NCBI GenBank assembly: GCA_021767525.1
Contig: JAASTF010000034.1
Span: 1 to 17,928 of the forward strand
Reading direction: 5' to 3'
Length of the DNA: 17,928 nt
Origin: Paracoccaceae bacterium
GTDB taxonomy: Bacteria > Pseudomonadota > Alphaproteobacteria > Rhodobacterales > Rhodobacteraceae
Under the pieces are notes generated by a model. The model had not been told where the DNA came from. It did no database searches and saw only the letters and a program-made list of their open reading frames with translations. Below, one piece after another: positions 6,502 through 13,668 of this stretch (positions within the stretch are counted from its first letter, which is position 1; every line of letters begins with the position of its first letter). Both the position numbers and the translations under genes were made by a program.

Positions 6502-8388
6502 TCAAGGCGTGATGATGTCGAACCACAGCTCGAACGTATCGTGCAGGGCGATCCAGTCGGCCACGGCCCGGGCCGCGCCATCGATGCGCGCCCCCTGGTC
6601 ACGCGCCTGATCCAGCGTGATATCGCCCGCGGCCAACCGTTCCAGCAGCGTCTGTTCTATCGTGACACGGGCATCCGGATCGGGGTGGCGGGTGTCGATC
6701 CGCGCGAATTCGACCTGGCGGGCCAGCATCACGCTTATATCCCGTCCTTCGATGTTGAAATCGATCACCAGGGTCACACCCTTGGCCCGCTGGGGGTTCA
6801 GGCGCAGGGCGAAGGCATCGAACCAGTCCTGCGGGCCCAGCGTGGCGGCAAGGTCGGCGTTGCGCCCGCCCGCCATCGGCAGGGGTCTAACGCCCTCTTC
6901 CAGCTCTTGCGCGCCGACAAGATAGACGTTGCGCATGATGCCCGATTCCTCGCGATAGCCCTGGTGCCTGTGAACAAGCGCCAGCAGGCGGCGCGCGTTT
7001 TCCCCGCCCTCGCCCGCGAAAACCAGGTGCGACAGCACCGTGGCCGCCCATTGCAGATCGTCATCCGCCACCGCGCGTTCGGCCACGGCCAGCGCCGCAT
7101 CGGCGCCGCCGATCGCCGCGACGTATAGCGCGCCCAGCTTTGCGGGGGGCAATGGATCCAGGTTGACGGGATTGCCGTCATAGCAGCCGTAATAGCGCTG
7201 ATAGACAGCCCGCGCGTTGAACCTGAGCGTGCCGTAATACCCCCGCGCGTGAAAGCGCGACGCCAGCCATTCGGGTTCCTGGATCAGGTCTGCGATTTCG
7301 TGGGGCGTGTGGCCCAGGTTGGCCAGGCGCAAGGCCTGATCGTGGATGTACTTGTAAACGTCGCGCTGCTCTTCCAGGTAGCGGCGCAGCGCCTCTTGGC
7401 CCCAGACCGGCCAGTTGTGGCAGTTTATCAGCACCTCGGCCCGGTCCCCGAACAGGGTCAGCGCCTGGTCGATACAGCGCGACCAAAGAAGGGCGTCGCG
7501 CACCTGCGCGCCACGGGGCGGCGTCAGGTTGTGCATCGTCTGGGTGCAGACCTCGGCCATGCACAGGACCTTGTGATCGGGCAGCAAAAAGGCGAATTCG
7601 GCCGGCGCCTCGGTGCCGCTGGCCATCAGGAAGGTCACCGGCACACCGTCGATCACGCGGGTCGCGCCGGTTTCGCCCACCACATCCGAGGGCGGCACGA
7701 ATGTCCGCTCGCCCTTGGCGACCGTCTTGCCGATGCCGCCATCCACCAGCCCCTCGGGTCCGGGGGCCAAGGTGATGCCGAATTGATAGATGGCCCTGCG
7801 CGCGGTGTGATTGCCGCCCAGAACGCCCTCGGACGCGGCATATTCCATGAACCCTTCGGGCGCGTAGATCGGCGGCGGATCGTCGGCATCGACCACCCCG
7901 CGGATACCGCCGAAATGGTCGGGATGGGTGTGGGTGACGATCACCGCGCTGACGGGGCGGGCGCCCAGGGTGTCATTGACCACCTTCAGCGCCGCCGCGG
8001 CGCTTTGCCGGGCCATCAGCGGGTCGACGATGATCCAGCCGGTGTCGCCACGGATGATCGTCATGTTGGCATAATCGAATGCCCGCGCCTGCCACACGCC
8101 GTCGGCCACCTGGAACAGACCCGAGATCGCGTTCAACCGCGCCATGCGCCACAGCGACGGGTTTACCGTGGGCGGGCAATCGTTTTGCAGAAAGTCGAAA
8201 TCGGCCATGTCCCAGGCCTTGCGCCCTTTCGGGCCCATGATGCCGCCAGCGGGCCGTCCGGCGATGCGGCCCCGGCTTGCGGCCTCGAAATCGTCGGTCT
8301 GGCCCAGCGGCAGATGCGCGGCAACGGCGGCGTTGGCCCGCGCGGTGGCCTGGTCAAGCGTGTCGGACAGGGTGTCGAGATCGGCCAT
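6502..8388 (-). CDS. Alkyl sulfatase, SdsA-type metallo-beta-lactamase fold
   Basis: A 628-aa enzyme of the SdsA1/BDS1 type III sulfatase family, which hydrolyses primary alkyl sulfates such as dodecyl sulfate to the alcohol and sulfate with a binuclear zinc centre. The metal ligands are complete: HTHPDH at residues 153-158 (His153, His155, Asp157, His158), Glu260 in GTEAPAE, Glu279 in AEVCTQTMHNL and His324 in INCHNWPVWG. After the hydrolase domain come the helical alkyl-sulfatase dimerisation domain (about 335-480) and an SCP2-like C-terminal domain (about 505-628), so the length is full. No signal peptide is visible, suggesting cytosolic action, unlike exported SdsA1. ATG 8388 has AGAGG 5 nt upstream. 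It begins 2 nt past the TetR stop, so the two are translationally coupled. The exact substrate is unknown. Confidence 0.93.
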   Translation of the reverse strand: MADLDTLSDTLDQATARANAAVAAHLPLGQTDDFEAASRGRIAGRPAGGIMGPKGRKAWDMADFDFLQNDCPPTVNPSLWRMARLNAISGLFQVADGVWQARAFDYANMTIIRGDTGWIIVDPLMARQSAAAALKVVNDTLGARPVSAVIVTHTHPDHFGGIRGVVDADDPPPIYAPEGFMEYAASEGVLGGNHTARRAIYQFGITLAPGPEGLVDGGIGKTVAKGERTFVPPSDVVGETGATRVIDGVPVTFLMASGTEAPAEFAFLLPDHKVLCMAEVCTQTMHNLTPPRGAQVRDALLWSRCIDQALTLFGDRAEVLINCHNWPVWGQEALRRYLEEQRDVYKYIHDQALRLANLGHTPHEIADLIQEPEWLASRFHARGYYGTLRFNARAVYQRYYGCYDGNPVNLDPLPPAKLGALYVAAIGGADAALAVAERAVADDDLQWAATVLSHLVFAGEGGENARRLLALVHRHQGYREESGIMRNVYLVGAQELEEGVRPLPMAGGRNADLAATLGPQDWFDAFALRLNPQRAKGVTLVIDFNIEGRDISVMLARQVEFARIDTRHPDPDARVTIEQTLLERLAAGDITLDQARDQGARIDGAARAVADWIALHDTFELWFDIITP

Positions 8389-8390
8389 TG

Positions 8391-9062
8391 TCACCTCTGT
8401 TGCCGGGGTGGCGCGCGGCCCGCGATCAGCGCATCGAACGCGGCCACCAGGTAGTCGCGAAAACGCGGGTCATGGATGCCGAAAGCCAGGTTCGGGTTCA
8501 TCATCTCGTTATTGAGCGCCGAAAACAAAAGCTGCACGGCAAAGGACACACGCTCGTCAAGATCGTCGGCGCCCGGCACAAGGGGCGCGTAGATTTCGGT
8601 GATCCTGGCCCGCAGATACTGGCCCCGCGCCTGCATCGGCGCCCAGTTTTCGGGGCGATCGGGGATCATGGCATAGGCCTCGCGCAGGACCCCGCGCCAA
8701 GGCCCGGAAAACACCGCCAGCATCACGTCGACAAAGGCGGCGGACACATCGGCCCGGGGTTTCCCGGCAAGGCGTCCGGGCGCCAGGCCGTCATCGAACA
8801 GCTGCATATGCTCAGCCAGCATCCGCATGCGCAAGAACTCGAAAAACGCCTCTTTGCTTTCGAACCGCGAGTAGAACCCACCCACGGACGACCCAGCCGC
8901 CCGCGCAAGCGCCGGGATCGGCAGGTCGTTCAGGCGCGTGGTCAGCAGCATCTTGCGCCCGGCGGAGGCAAACCTGCCCTGCAAGTCACGGCTGCGCCGC
9001 TGGTCTGCCGGGCGGACGCCGGGGATGTCGCGGGCAAGAACGTGATCGAGTGCATCTGACAT
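8391..9062 (-). CDS. TetR/AcrR-family transcriptional regulator
   Basis: A 223-aa regulator, slightly long for TetR. The N-terminal helix-turn-helix covers about residues 28-74, with recognition segment AAGSSVGGFYSRFESKEAFF at 55-74, the usual TetR pattern of (V/G)xxFYxxFxSKEA. The rest is a helical ligand-binding and dimerisation domain with no recognisable ligand signature. It is the first gene of the TetR > sulfatase > GMC run; its TGA is only 2 nt from the sulfatase ATG. The natural reading is a local repressor released by the alkyl sulfate, the alcohol or the aldehyde. A palindrome 66-87 nt upstream of the start may be its operator. Effector and sign of regulation are inferred. Confidence 0.9.
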   Translation of the reverse strand: MSDALDHVLARDIPGVRPADQRRSRDLQGRFASAGRKMLLTTRLNDLPIPALARAAGSSVGGFYSRFESKEAFFEFLRMRMLAEHMQLFDDGLAPGRLAGKPRADVSAAFVDVMLAVFSGPWRGVLREAYAMIPDRPENWAPMQARGQYLRARITEIYAPLVPGADDLDERVSFAVQLLFSALNNEMMNPNLAFGIHDPRFRDYLVAAFDALIAGRAPPRQQR

Positions 9063-9127
9063 GACGGGGAGTTTCCGGGGCTTGGATCGGTTTGCAACAA
9101 GGCTGCCAGCGCGGATACAGCCCTGTC

Positions 9128-9149
9128 AATAAGAATGCGAATTCTTGTT
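9128..9149. promoter_or_regulatory. Candidate TetR operator (22-bp near-palindrome)
   Basis: Half-sites AATAAGAAT and ATTCTTGTT flank a GCGA centre and match at 8 of 9 positions. The site overlaps the upstream edge of a minus-strand TTGACA (9124-9129) that could be a -35 element, although no good -10 follows at 17 nt. It sits in an AT-rich patch upstream of the TetR gene, the usual place for an autoregulatory operator. Confidence 0.5.
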
Positions 9150-9222
9150 CTTTGATCAAACGCCAAAACGCACCGGCCCGACAGGGCTGGCCAGCGCGTG
9201 CGTTTTCGGGATGTCGAAAGGC

Positions 9223-9247
9223 AAAAGGCGCTGCCCGCGGCAAGCGC
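9223..9247 (-). terminator. Terminator of the ccoGHIS run
   Basis: On the minus strand, 5 nt past the ccoS stop, an 8-bp stem with one bulged base (GCGCT/AGCGC then GCC/GGC, 3-nt loop) is followed by a short U-run (CTTTTG, with a further CTTT beyond). It marks the end of the cco cluster before the TetR operon. Confidence 0.6.
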
Positions 9248-9251
9248 GGTG

Positions 9252-9410
9252 CTATTGCTTGGGCTTGTCGTCGTATTGCCCCGACAGGATGCGGCGGGCG
9301 TCGCCCTCGGGGTCGTCATACTGGTTGGTTTTCACAGTCCAGACAAAGAACAGCAGGCCGATGCCGCCCATGACCAGGGAAATCGGGATCAAGTAGGCCA
9401 AAACTTCCAT
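9252..9410 (-). CDS. ccoS: cbb3-type cytochrome oxidase assembly protein CcoS
   Basis: A 52-aa small membrane protein, the usual size for CcoS/FixS, which is required for insertion of cofactors into the cbb3 oxidase. It starts MEVLAYLIPISLVMGG, giving a single membrane helix at about residues 4-25 (IPISLVMGGIGLLFFVWTV). It then has the family's cytosolic pattern NQYDDPEGDARRIL at 29-42, ending in a charged tail DDKPKQ. The ATG lies 6 nt after the ccoI stop, so it is translated with ccoI. It is easily missed by length cut-offs, but the sequence pattern and the neighbour order G-H-I-S make it secure. Confidence 0.95.
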   Translation of the reverse strand: MEVLAYLIPISLVMGGIGLLFFVWTVKTNQYDDPEGDARRILSGQYDDKPKQ

Positions 9411-9416
9411 CGCGTG

Positions 9417-11603
9417 TCACCTTACCCGCAGCGCGTTCAGCGACACGGTAATGGAACTGGCCGACATGGCCAAGGCCGCGATCAAGGGCGAGCACAGACC
9501 CGCCACCGCCAGCGGCACCGCGATGATGTTATACACCGTGGCGATGCGGAAATTCTCGCGGATGCGCTTGGTGGATTTGCGGGCGGTGTCCAGCGCGTCG
9601 GCGATGGGCGACAGATCGCCGCCCAGCAGCACGATGTCCGACGCCACCCGCGCCGCATCCAGCGCCGAGGCGGGCGAGATCGAGACATGCGCACCCGCCA
9701 GCGCGGCGGTGTCGTTCAGCCCGTCGCCCACCATCAGCACATGCCGGCCCTGCTCGGTCAGCTGCGCGATGCGGGCGACCTTGTCGGCGGGCAGCGCCTC
9801 GGCCACCCATTGGGTGATACCCAGGCGTTTGGCCAGCGCCTCGACCGCGGGGGTGGTGTCGCCGGAAATCAGGATCACCTCGCGCCCCGAGGCGATGAGG
9901 GCGGCAACCGCCTGTTCCGCGCCGTCGCGCAGGGCGTCGGCAAAGGTGAAGGCGCGCGGGCGCTCGTCGCCGATGCGCAGCCAGGCGGTGGTTTCGGCGC
10001 GTGCGGGCGCATCGACCCAGGCCGCGCGGCCCAGGCGCACGGGCATACCCTGCCAAACGCCTTGGGTGCCGTAGCCGGGCAATTCGCTGATCTGGTCAAC
10101 CTCGGCCGGGGTGACACCCGCCGCCTGGCACGCCTTGACGATGGCCTGAGACAGCGGGTGCGACGACCCGGCCGCCAGGGCCGCCGCGATTTGCAGATCG
10201 CTGGCGGCATGGTCGGCCAGGTTGGTCAGTTCGGGCGTGCCCTTTGTCAGCGTCCCGGTCTTGTCGAAGACGACCGTATCGACCTGCGCCAGGCGCTCCA
10301 ACGCGGTGGAATGCTTGATCAGCATACCCTTGCGGAACAGCCGCCCGCTGGCCGCCGTGGTCACGGCGGGCACCGCCAGCCCCAGCGCACAGGGGCAGGT
10401 GATAATCAGAACGGCGGCGGCGATGTTCAGCGCGGTGCGCACGTCCCACGTATAAAGATACCAACCCACAAAGCTGAGCGCCGACAGGATATGAACGCCG
10501 GGCGCGTACAGTTTCGCCGCCTTGTCGGCCAGCGAGGTATAGCGCGAGCGCCCGGATTCCGCGATTGCCACCAGATCGGCCATGCGATGCAGCGAGGTTT
10601 CCTCGCCCACCGCCGTGGCGCGGATGGTCAGCGGGCCGGTCAGGTTCACCTCGCCCGCCGAAACGCCCTGCCCCGGTTCGGCAAAAACGGGCAGCGTTTC
10701 GCCCGTCAAAAGCGAGCGGTCCAACTCTGACACGCCCTCGACAATCTCGCCATCCACGGGCATGCGCCCCCCGGGGCGCACGCGGATCAGATCGCCCACC
10801 GCCACTTGGGCCGCGGGCACCTGCACCTCTTGCCCATCGCGGATGACCCAGGCGCGGGGCACCTCCAGCGCGGCCAGCTCCTCGGCCGCAGAACGCGCGA
10901 TGGCGCGGGTGCGGTGATCCAGGTACCGACCCGCCAGCAGGAAGAATGTCAGCGCCAGCGCCGCGTCGAAATAGGCGTGTTCACCCGATAGCGAGGTTTC
11001 CCACAGCGATGTCACCACCGCCAGCAGAATCGCCAGCGTGATCGGCACATCCATGTTCAGCCGCCCGTGTTTCAGCGCGGCCCAGGCGTTGCGATAGAAA
11101 GGCTGCCCCGAAAAAAGGATCACCGGCATGGTGATCAGCGCGGAAATCCAGTGGAACATGTCGCGCGTGGCATCCGCCGCGCCCGACCAGACCGACACCG
11201 ACAACAGCATGACGTTCATCGCGGCAAAGCCCGCCACCGCCAGCCGCATCAGAAGGTCACGGCCCGCCTTGTCGTTTTCGGTGGCCGACAGGGTGCCAGC
11301 ATCCAGCTCATGCGCTTCGTAGCCGATACTGGCCAGCGCCTTGACCAGGTCATCGGGCATCACGTCGGCGTCGGCCTCGATGCTGGCGCGCTTCATCGTC
11401 AGGTTCACCCGCGCCTCGTGCACGCCGGGATAGGCGTTCAACGCCTGCTCGACCGCGGCGATACAGGCCGAACAATGGATCGTCGGCAGCGACAGCGCGA
11501 TGCGCGCGTTCTTGACCTCGGCGGCGTCGGCCAGCGCCTCGGCCGCAGGGGCGGCGGAACAGGCGGGACAGGCCGAAATGGTGGGGCGCATCGTGGCGGT
11601 CAT
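9417..11603 (-). CDS. ccoI: Copper-transporting P1B-type ATPase CcoI
   Basis: A 728-aa heavy-metal P-type ATPase that moves Cu(I) for assembly of the haem-copper cbb3 oxidase. It has an N-terminal CPAC (residues 12-15) as in CcoI/FixI proteins, then an HMA domain with CSAC at 44-47. The actuator TGE is at 300-302, the transmembrane metal site CPC at 403-405, phosphorylation motif DKTGT at 447-451, SHP near 481-483, and the hinge GDGLND at 626-631. About eight membrane helices surround these domains. The start is ATG 11603 with AAAGG about 8 nt upstream; ATG 11591 is a possible alternative. Position between ccoH and ccoS identifies it as CcoI rather than a CopA exporter. Confidence 0.95.
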   Translation of the reverse strand: MTATMRPTISACPACSAAPAAEALADAAEVKNARIALSLPTIHCSACIAAVEQALNAYPGVHEARVNLTMKRASIEADADVMPDDLVKALASIGYEAHELDAGTLSATENDKAGRDLLMRLAVAGFAAMNVMLLSVSVWSGAADATRDMFHWISALITMPVILFSGQPFYRNAWAALKHGRLNMDVPITLAILLAVVTSLWETSLSGEHAYFDAALALTFFLLAGRYLDHRTRAIARSAAEELAALEVPRAWVIRDGQEVQVPAAQVAVGDLIRVRPGGRMPVDGEIVEGVSELDRSLLTGETLPVFAEPGQGVSAGEVNLTGPLTIRATAVGEETSLHRMADLVAIAESGRSRYTSLADKAAKLYAPGVHILSALSFVGWYLYTWDVRTALNIAAAVLIITCPCALGLAVPAVTTAASGRLFRKGMLIKHSTALERLAQVDTVVFDKTGTLTKGTPELTNLADHAASDLQIAAALAAGSSHPLSQAIVKACQAAGVTPAEVDQISELPGYGTQGVWQGMPVRLGRAAWVDAPARAETTAWLRIGDERPRAFTFADALRDGAEQAVAALIASGREVILISGDTTPAVEALAKRLGITQWVAEALPADKVARIAQLTEQGRHVLMVGDGLNDTAALAGAHVSISPASALDAARVASDIVLLGGDLSPIADALDTARKSTKRIRENFRIATVYNIIAVPLAVAGLCSPLIAALAMSASSITVSLNALRVR

Positions 11604-11619
11604 GGGGTGGCCTTTACGG

Positions 11620-12078
11620 TCAGGATTTCACGTGAACGTCCAGCCGCTGTTCGAACGGCTGGCCTTGCAGCGATTGCGCCTTTAGATGCAGGATCCACTT
11701 GCCCTCGGCCAGTTCCACGGGCGCGTAATAAACCTGCCCGTTGAACACCAGGTCGGGGGTAAAATCATCGCGGTTCGAGGTGGGCCGCCCCACCAGCGCG
11801 CTGACATTGCCGGCCTGCACGGGGCGGCCTTCGGCGTCGGTGATGGCGACGGACAGGCGGCCATCCTCGACCTCGACCCGGGCGGACCAGCCCAGCGCCT
11901 CTTGCGCGGCGCGGCGCTCATCAAAGCTTTGGCTGGCGACATAGCCGTTGCGCACCTCGAGCCCCGGAAAGGTCGACACGGCGCTGTAGGCCATGAAGAC
12001 GTTGACGGCGATGATGATGCCGAAAAAGGCGACAAATCCGAACAGAACATGGCGCCCGGTGATCTGGCGTTCCGCCAT
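11620..12078 (-). CDS. ccoH: FixH/CcoH, cbb3 oxidase assembly protein
   Basis: A 152-aa FixH-family protein with one N-terminal membrane helix (about residues 11-31) and a periplasmic beta-sandwich-like domain. Family features are the post-helix stretch FPGLEVRNGYVASQSFD (37-53) and a C-terminal half with the pattern GKWILHLKAQ. CcoH stabilises CcoNOQP during assembly. Its ATG overlaps the ccoG stop by one base (TGATG), so it is translationally coupled, and ccoI follows after 16 nt. Confidence 0.93.
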   Translation of the reverse strand: MAERQITGRHVLFGFVAFFGIIIAVNVFMAYSAVSTFPGLEVRNGYVASQSFDERRAAQEALGWSARVEVEDGRLSVAITDAEGRPVQAGNVSALVGRPTSNRDDFTPDLVFNGQVYYAPVELAEGKWILHLKAQSLQGQPFEQRLDVHVKS

Positions 12079-13511
12079 CAGTTGGCCCTCCCGTTGAAAA
12101 TGGTGTCCTTGTAGACGCGGTCGCCGTTGGCGTTGTCCTCGACCCAGATGCGGATATCCCAGCGTTCGCTTTCCGCGGGCTTCGAGTTGGGCGGCGCCAG
12201 GACGTAGACCCGTTGCAGCATGGTGGTATCCGGCGGCACCTGCACCGCGCCATAGGGCGTGCCCTCAAGCTGAACGCGCAGGGCGGGGTGGCCCTTGACC
12301 GAAATCTCGAACGGGCGTTCCTCGCCATGCTTGTTGCGCAGGCGCACGTCATAGGTGTTGCGGATCGTGCCGTCCGACAGGGTGACGAAGGTGGGGTTGC
12401 GCACCGGCGCGACCGTCACCGACAGGTCCGAGCGCACGAACAGCGCCACGACCAGCCCGACACCCACCAGCGACCACAGCGCGGTATAAAGCATCGTGCG
12501 CGGGCGGAAGACGTGCTTCCAGACCGATTTCGGCGGTTGGCCCGCGCGTTCGGCCACCTCGTCCGTCAGCGCCATGTAATCGATCAGGCCGCGCGGCTTG
12601 CCGATCTTGGCCATGATGTCGTCGCAGGCGTCGATGCACAGCGCACAGGTGATGCATTCCAGCTGCTGACCGTCGCGAATGTCGATGCCCACGGGGCAGA
12701 CATTGACGCAGGCCATGCAGTCGATGCAATCGCCCAGCTCTTCGGCGCCTTCGCCCTTGCGGTGCTTGCCGCGCGGCTCGCCGCGCCAGGCGCGATAGCC
12801 CACGGTCAGCGTGTCCTCGTCCATCATGGCGGCCTGGATGCGCGGCCAGGGGCAGGCATAGATGCAGATCTGTTCGCGCGCGAAGCCGCCAAAGGCAAAG
12901 GTCGTCGCGGTCAGGATGGCGATGGTGGTATAGGCGATGGGATGCGCGTCGCCAGTGAACAGATCGCCCAGCAGCGTCGGCGCGTCGGTGAAATAAAACA
13001 CCCAGGCCCCGCCGGTTGCCAGCGCGATCAGCAGCCACGACAACCACTTGGTCAGCCGCAGCCGCACCTTGCGGAAATCCAGCTTTTTCTGGCGGTGCAG
13101 GCGCAGGCGGGCGTTGCGGTCGCCCTCGATCCAGCGTTCGACCAGGATGAACAGATCGGTCCACACGGTTTGCGGGCAGGCATAGCCGCACCAGACCCGG
13201 CCCAGCGCCGAGGTGAAAAGGAACAGGCCCAGCCCAGCCATCACCAGCAACCCGGCGATGAAATAGAATTCATGCGGCCAGATCTCGATCCAGAAGAAAA
13301 AGAAACGGCGGTTCGCCAGGTCGACCAGCACCGCCTGATCCGGCAGGTTCGGCCCCCGGTCCCAGCGGATCCACGGCGTCAGGTAATAGATACCCAGCGT
13401 CACGATCATGATGACCCATTTCAGGTTGCGGAACTTGCCGCTGACCCGCTTGGGGAACACGGGTTCCCGTGCGGCGTAAAGGCTGGGGGCGTCTGGCTGC
13501 GTGTCGGACAC
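12078..13511 (-). CDS. ccoG: CcoG/FixG/RdxB, cytochrome c oxidase accessory ferredoxin-like protein
   Basis: A 477-aa membrane iron-sulfur protein, full length for the family, thought to supply reduced copper for cbb3 oxidase assembly. Membrane helices are visible near residues 30-47, 81-101, 155-175, 192-212 and about 335-352, with the NapH-like CGYACPQTVW at 108-117. Two ferredoxin-type 4Fe-4S motifs have Cys262/265/268/272 and Cys286/289/292/296. The last about 120 residues form the periplasmic Ig-like domain of the family. The start is GTG 13511 with GGAG 7-8 nt upstream. It opens the ccoGHIS run. The ccoNOQP genes usually found upstream are absent here, and an Fnr-type box lies 63-76 nt upstream instead. 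Confidence 0.95.
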   Translation of the reverse strand: MSDTQPDAPSLYAAREPVFPKRVSGKFRNLKWVIMIVTLGIYYLTPWIRWDRGPNLPDQAVLVDLANRRFFFFWIEIWPHEFYFIAGLLVMAGLGLFLFTSALGRVWCGYACPQTVWTDLFILVERWIEGDRNARLRLHRQKKLDFRKVRLRLTKWLSWLLIALATGGAWVFYFTDAPTLLGDLFTGDAHPIAYTTIAILTATTFAFGGFAREQICIYACPWPRIQAAMMDEDTLTVGYRAWRGEPRGKHRKGEGAEELGDCIDCMACVNVCPVGIDIRDGQQLECITCALCIDACDDIMAKIGKPRGLIDYMALTDEVAERAGQPPKSVWKHVFRPRTMLYTALWSLVGVGLVVALFVRSDLSVTVAPVRNPTFVTLSDGTIRNTYDVRLRNKHGEERPFEISVKGHPALRVQLEGTPYGAVQVPPDTTMLQRVYVLAPPNSKPAESERWDIRIWVEDNANGDRVYKDTIFNGRAN

Positions 13512-13573
13512 GGAATCACTCCGTCAGATGGATTGCGTCCTGCCCCTTCTGTCAGGCGGGGGCGGGTGGCTCA

Positions 13574-13587
13574 TTGACCTGAGTCAA
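13574..13587. promoter_or_regulatory. Fnr/FixK-type box upstream of ccoG
   Basis: TTGACCTGAGTCAA is a perfect inverted repeat of the form TTGAC-N4-GTCAA. It closely matches the Fnr/FnrL/FixK consensus TTGAT-N4-ATCAA (the outer TTGA/TCAA are exact). Its centre is about 70 bp from the ccoG GTG, suited to a class II activator site with an initiation point near 13539. The symmetric box could also act on the divergent GNAT-fold gene. Oxygen control of ccoGHIS by Fnr-type regulators is known in Rhodobacter. Confidence 0.78.
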
Positions 13588-13597
13588 ATTTTGACTC
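13581..13597. promoter_or_regulatory. Second overlapping inverted repeat at the Fnr-type box
   Basis: GAGTCAAA-T-TTTGACTC is a perfect 17-bp palindrome sharing its left arm with the Fnr-type box. Together they give three TTGAC-type half-sites in 24 bp. Confidence 0.4.
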
Positions 13598-13668
13598 TGA
13601 AACACATCTATTTGACGCGCGGGAAAGGCGCGCGGTGGCGTGGTGTCGCGCGTCTTTCGCGCCGGCGC

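Noticed and set aside
6411..6602. Upstream extension of the GMC dehydrogenase
   Set aside because: It overlaps the sulfatase 3' end and reads through the structured spacer; the ATG at 6410 precedes the FAD motif at the usual distance and has AAAGGG upstream.
9151..9160. TTTGATCAAA as an Fnr-type box
   Set aside because: It is a perfect palindrome, but the half-sites lack the 4-nt spacer required by Fnr/FixK, so it is more likely chance or part of the AT-rich promoter patch.
9198..10730. A 510-codon open frame on the plus strand opposite ccoI and ccoS
   Set aside because: It is antisense to a gene with complete P-type ATPase motifs. Its product is rich in Arg, Gln, Gly and His with no domain, the usual result of high third-position G+C.
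12213..13577. A 454-codon plus-strand frame opposite ccoG
   Set aside because: It is antisense to the well-supported FixG protein with two 4Fe-4S motifs; composition is that of a shadow frame.
13501..13668. N-terminal extension of the GNAT-fold protein to the GTG at 13501
   Set aside because: It would overlap the ccoG start and the whole Fnr-type region. Its first residues only mirror the near-palindromic start of ccoG.
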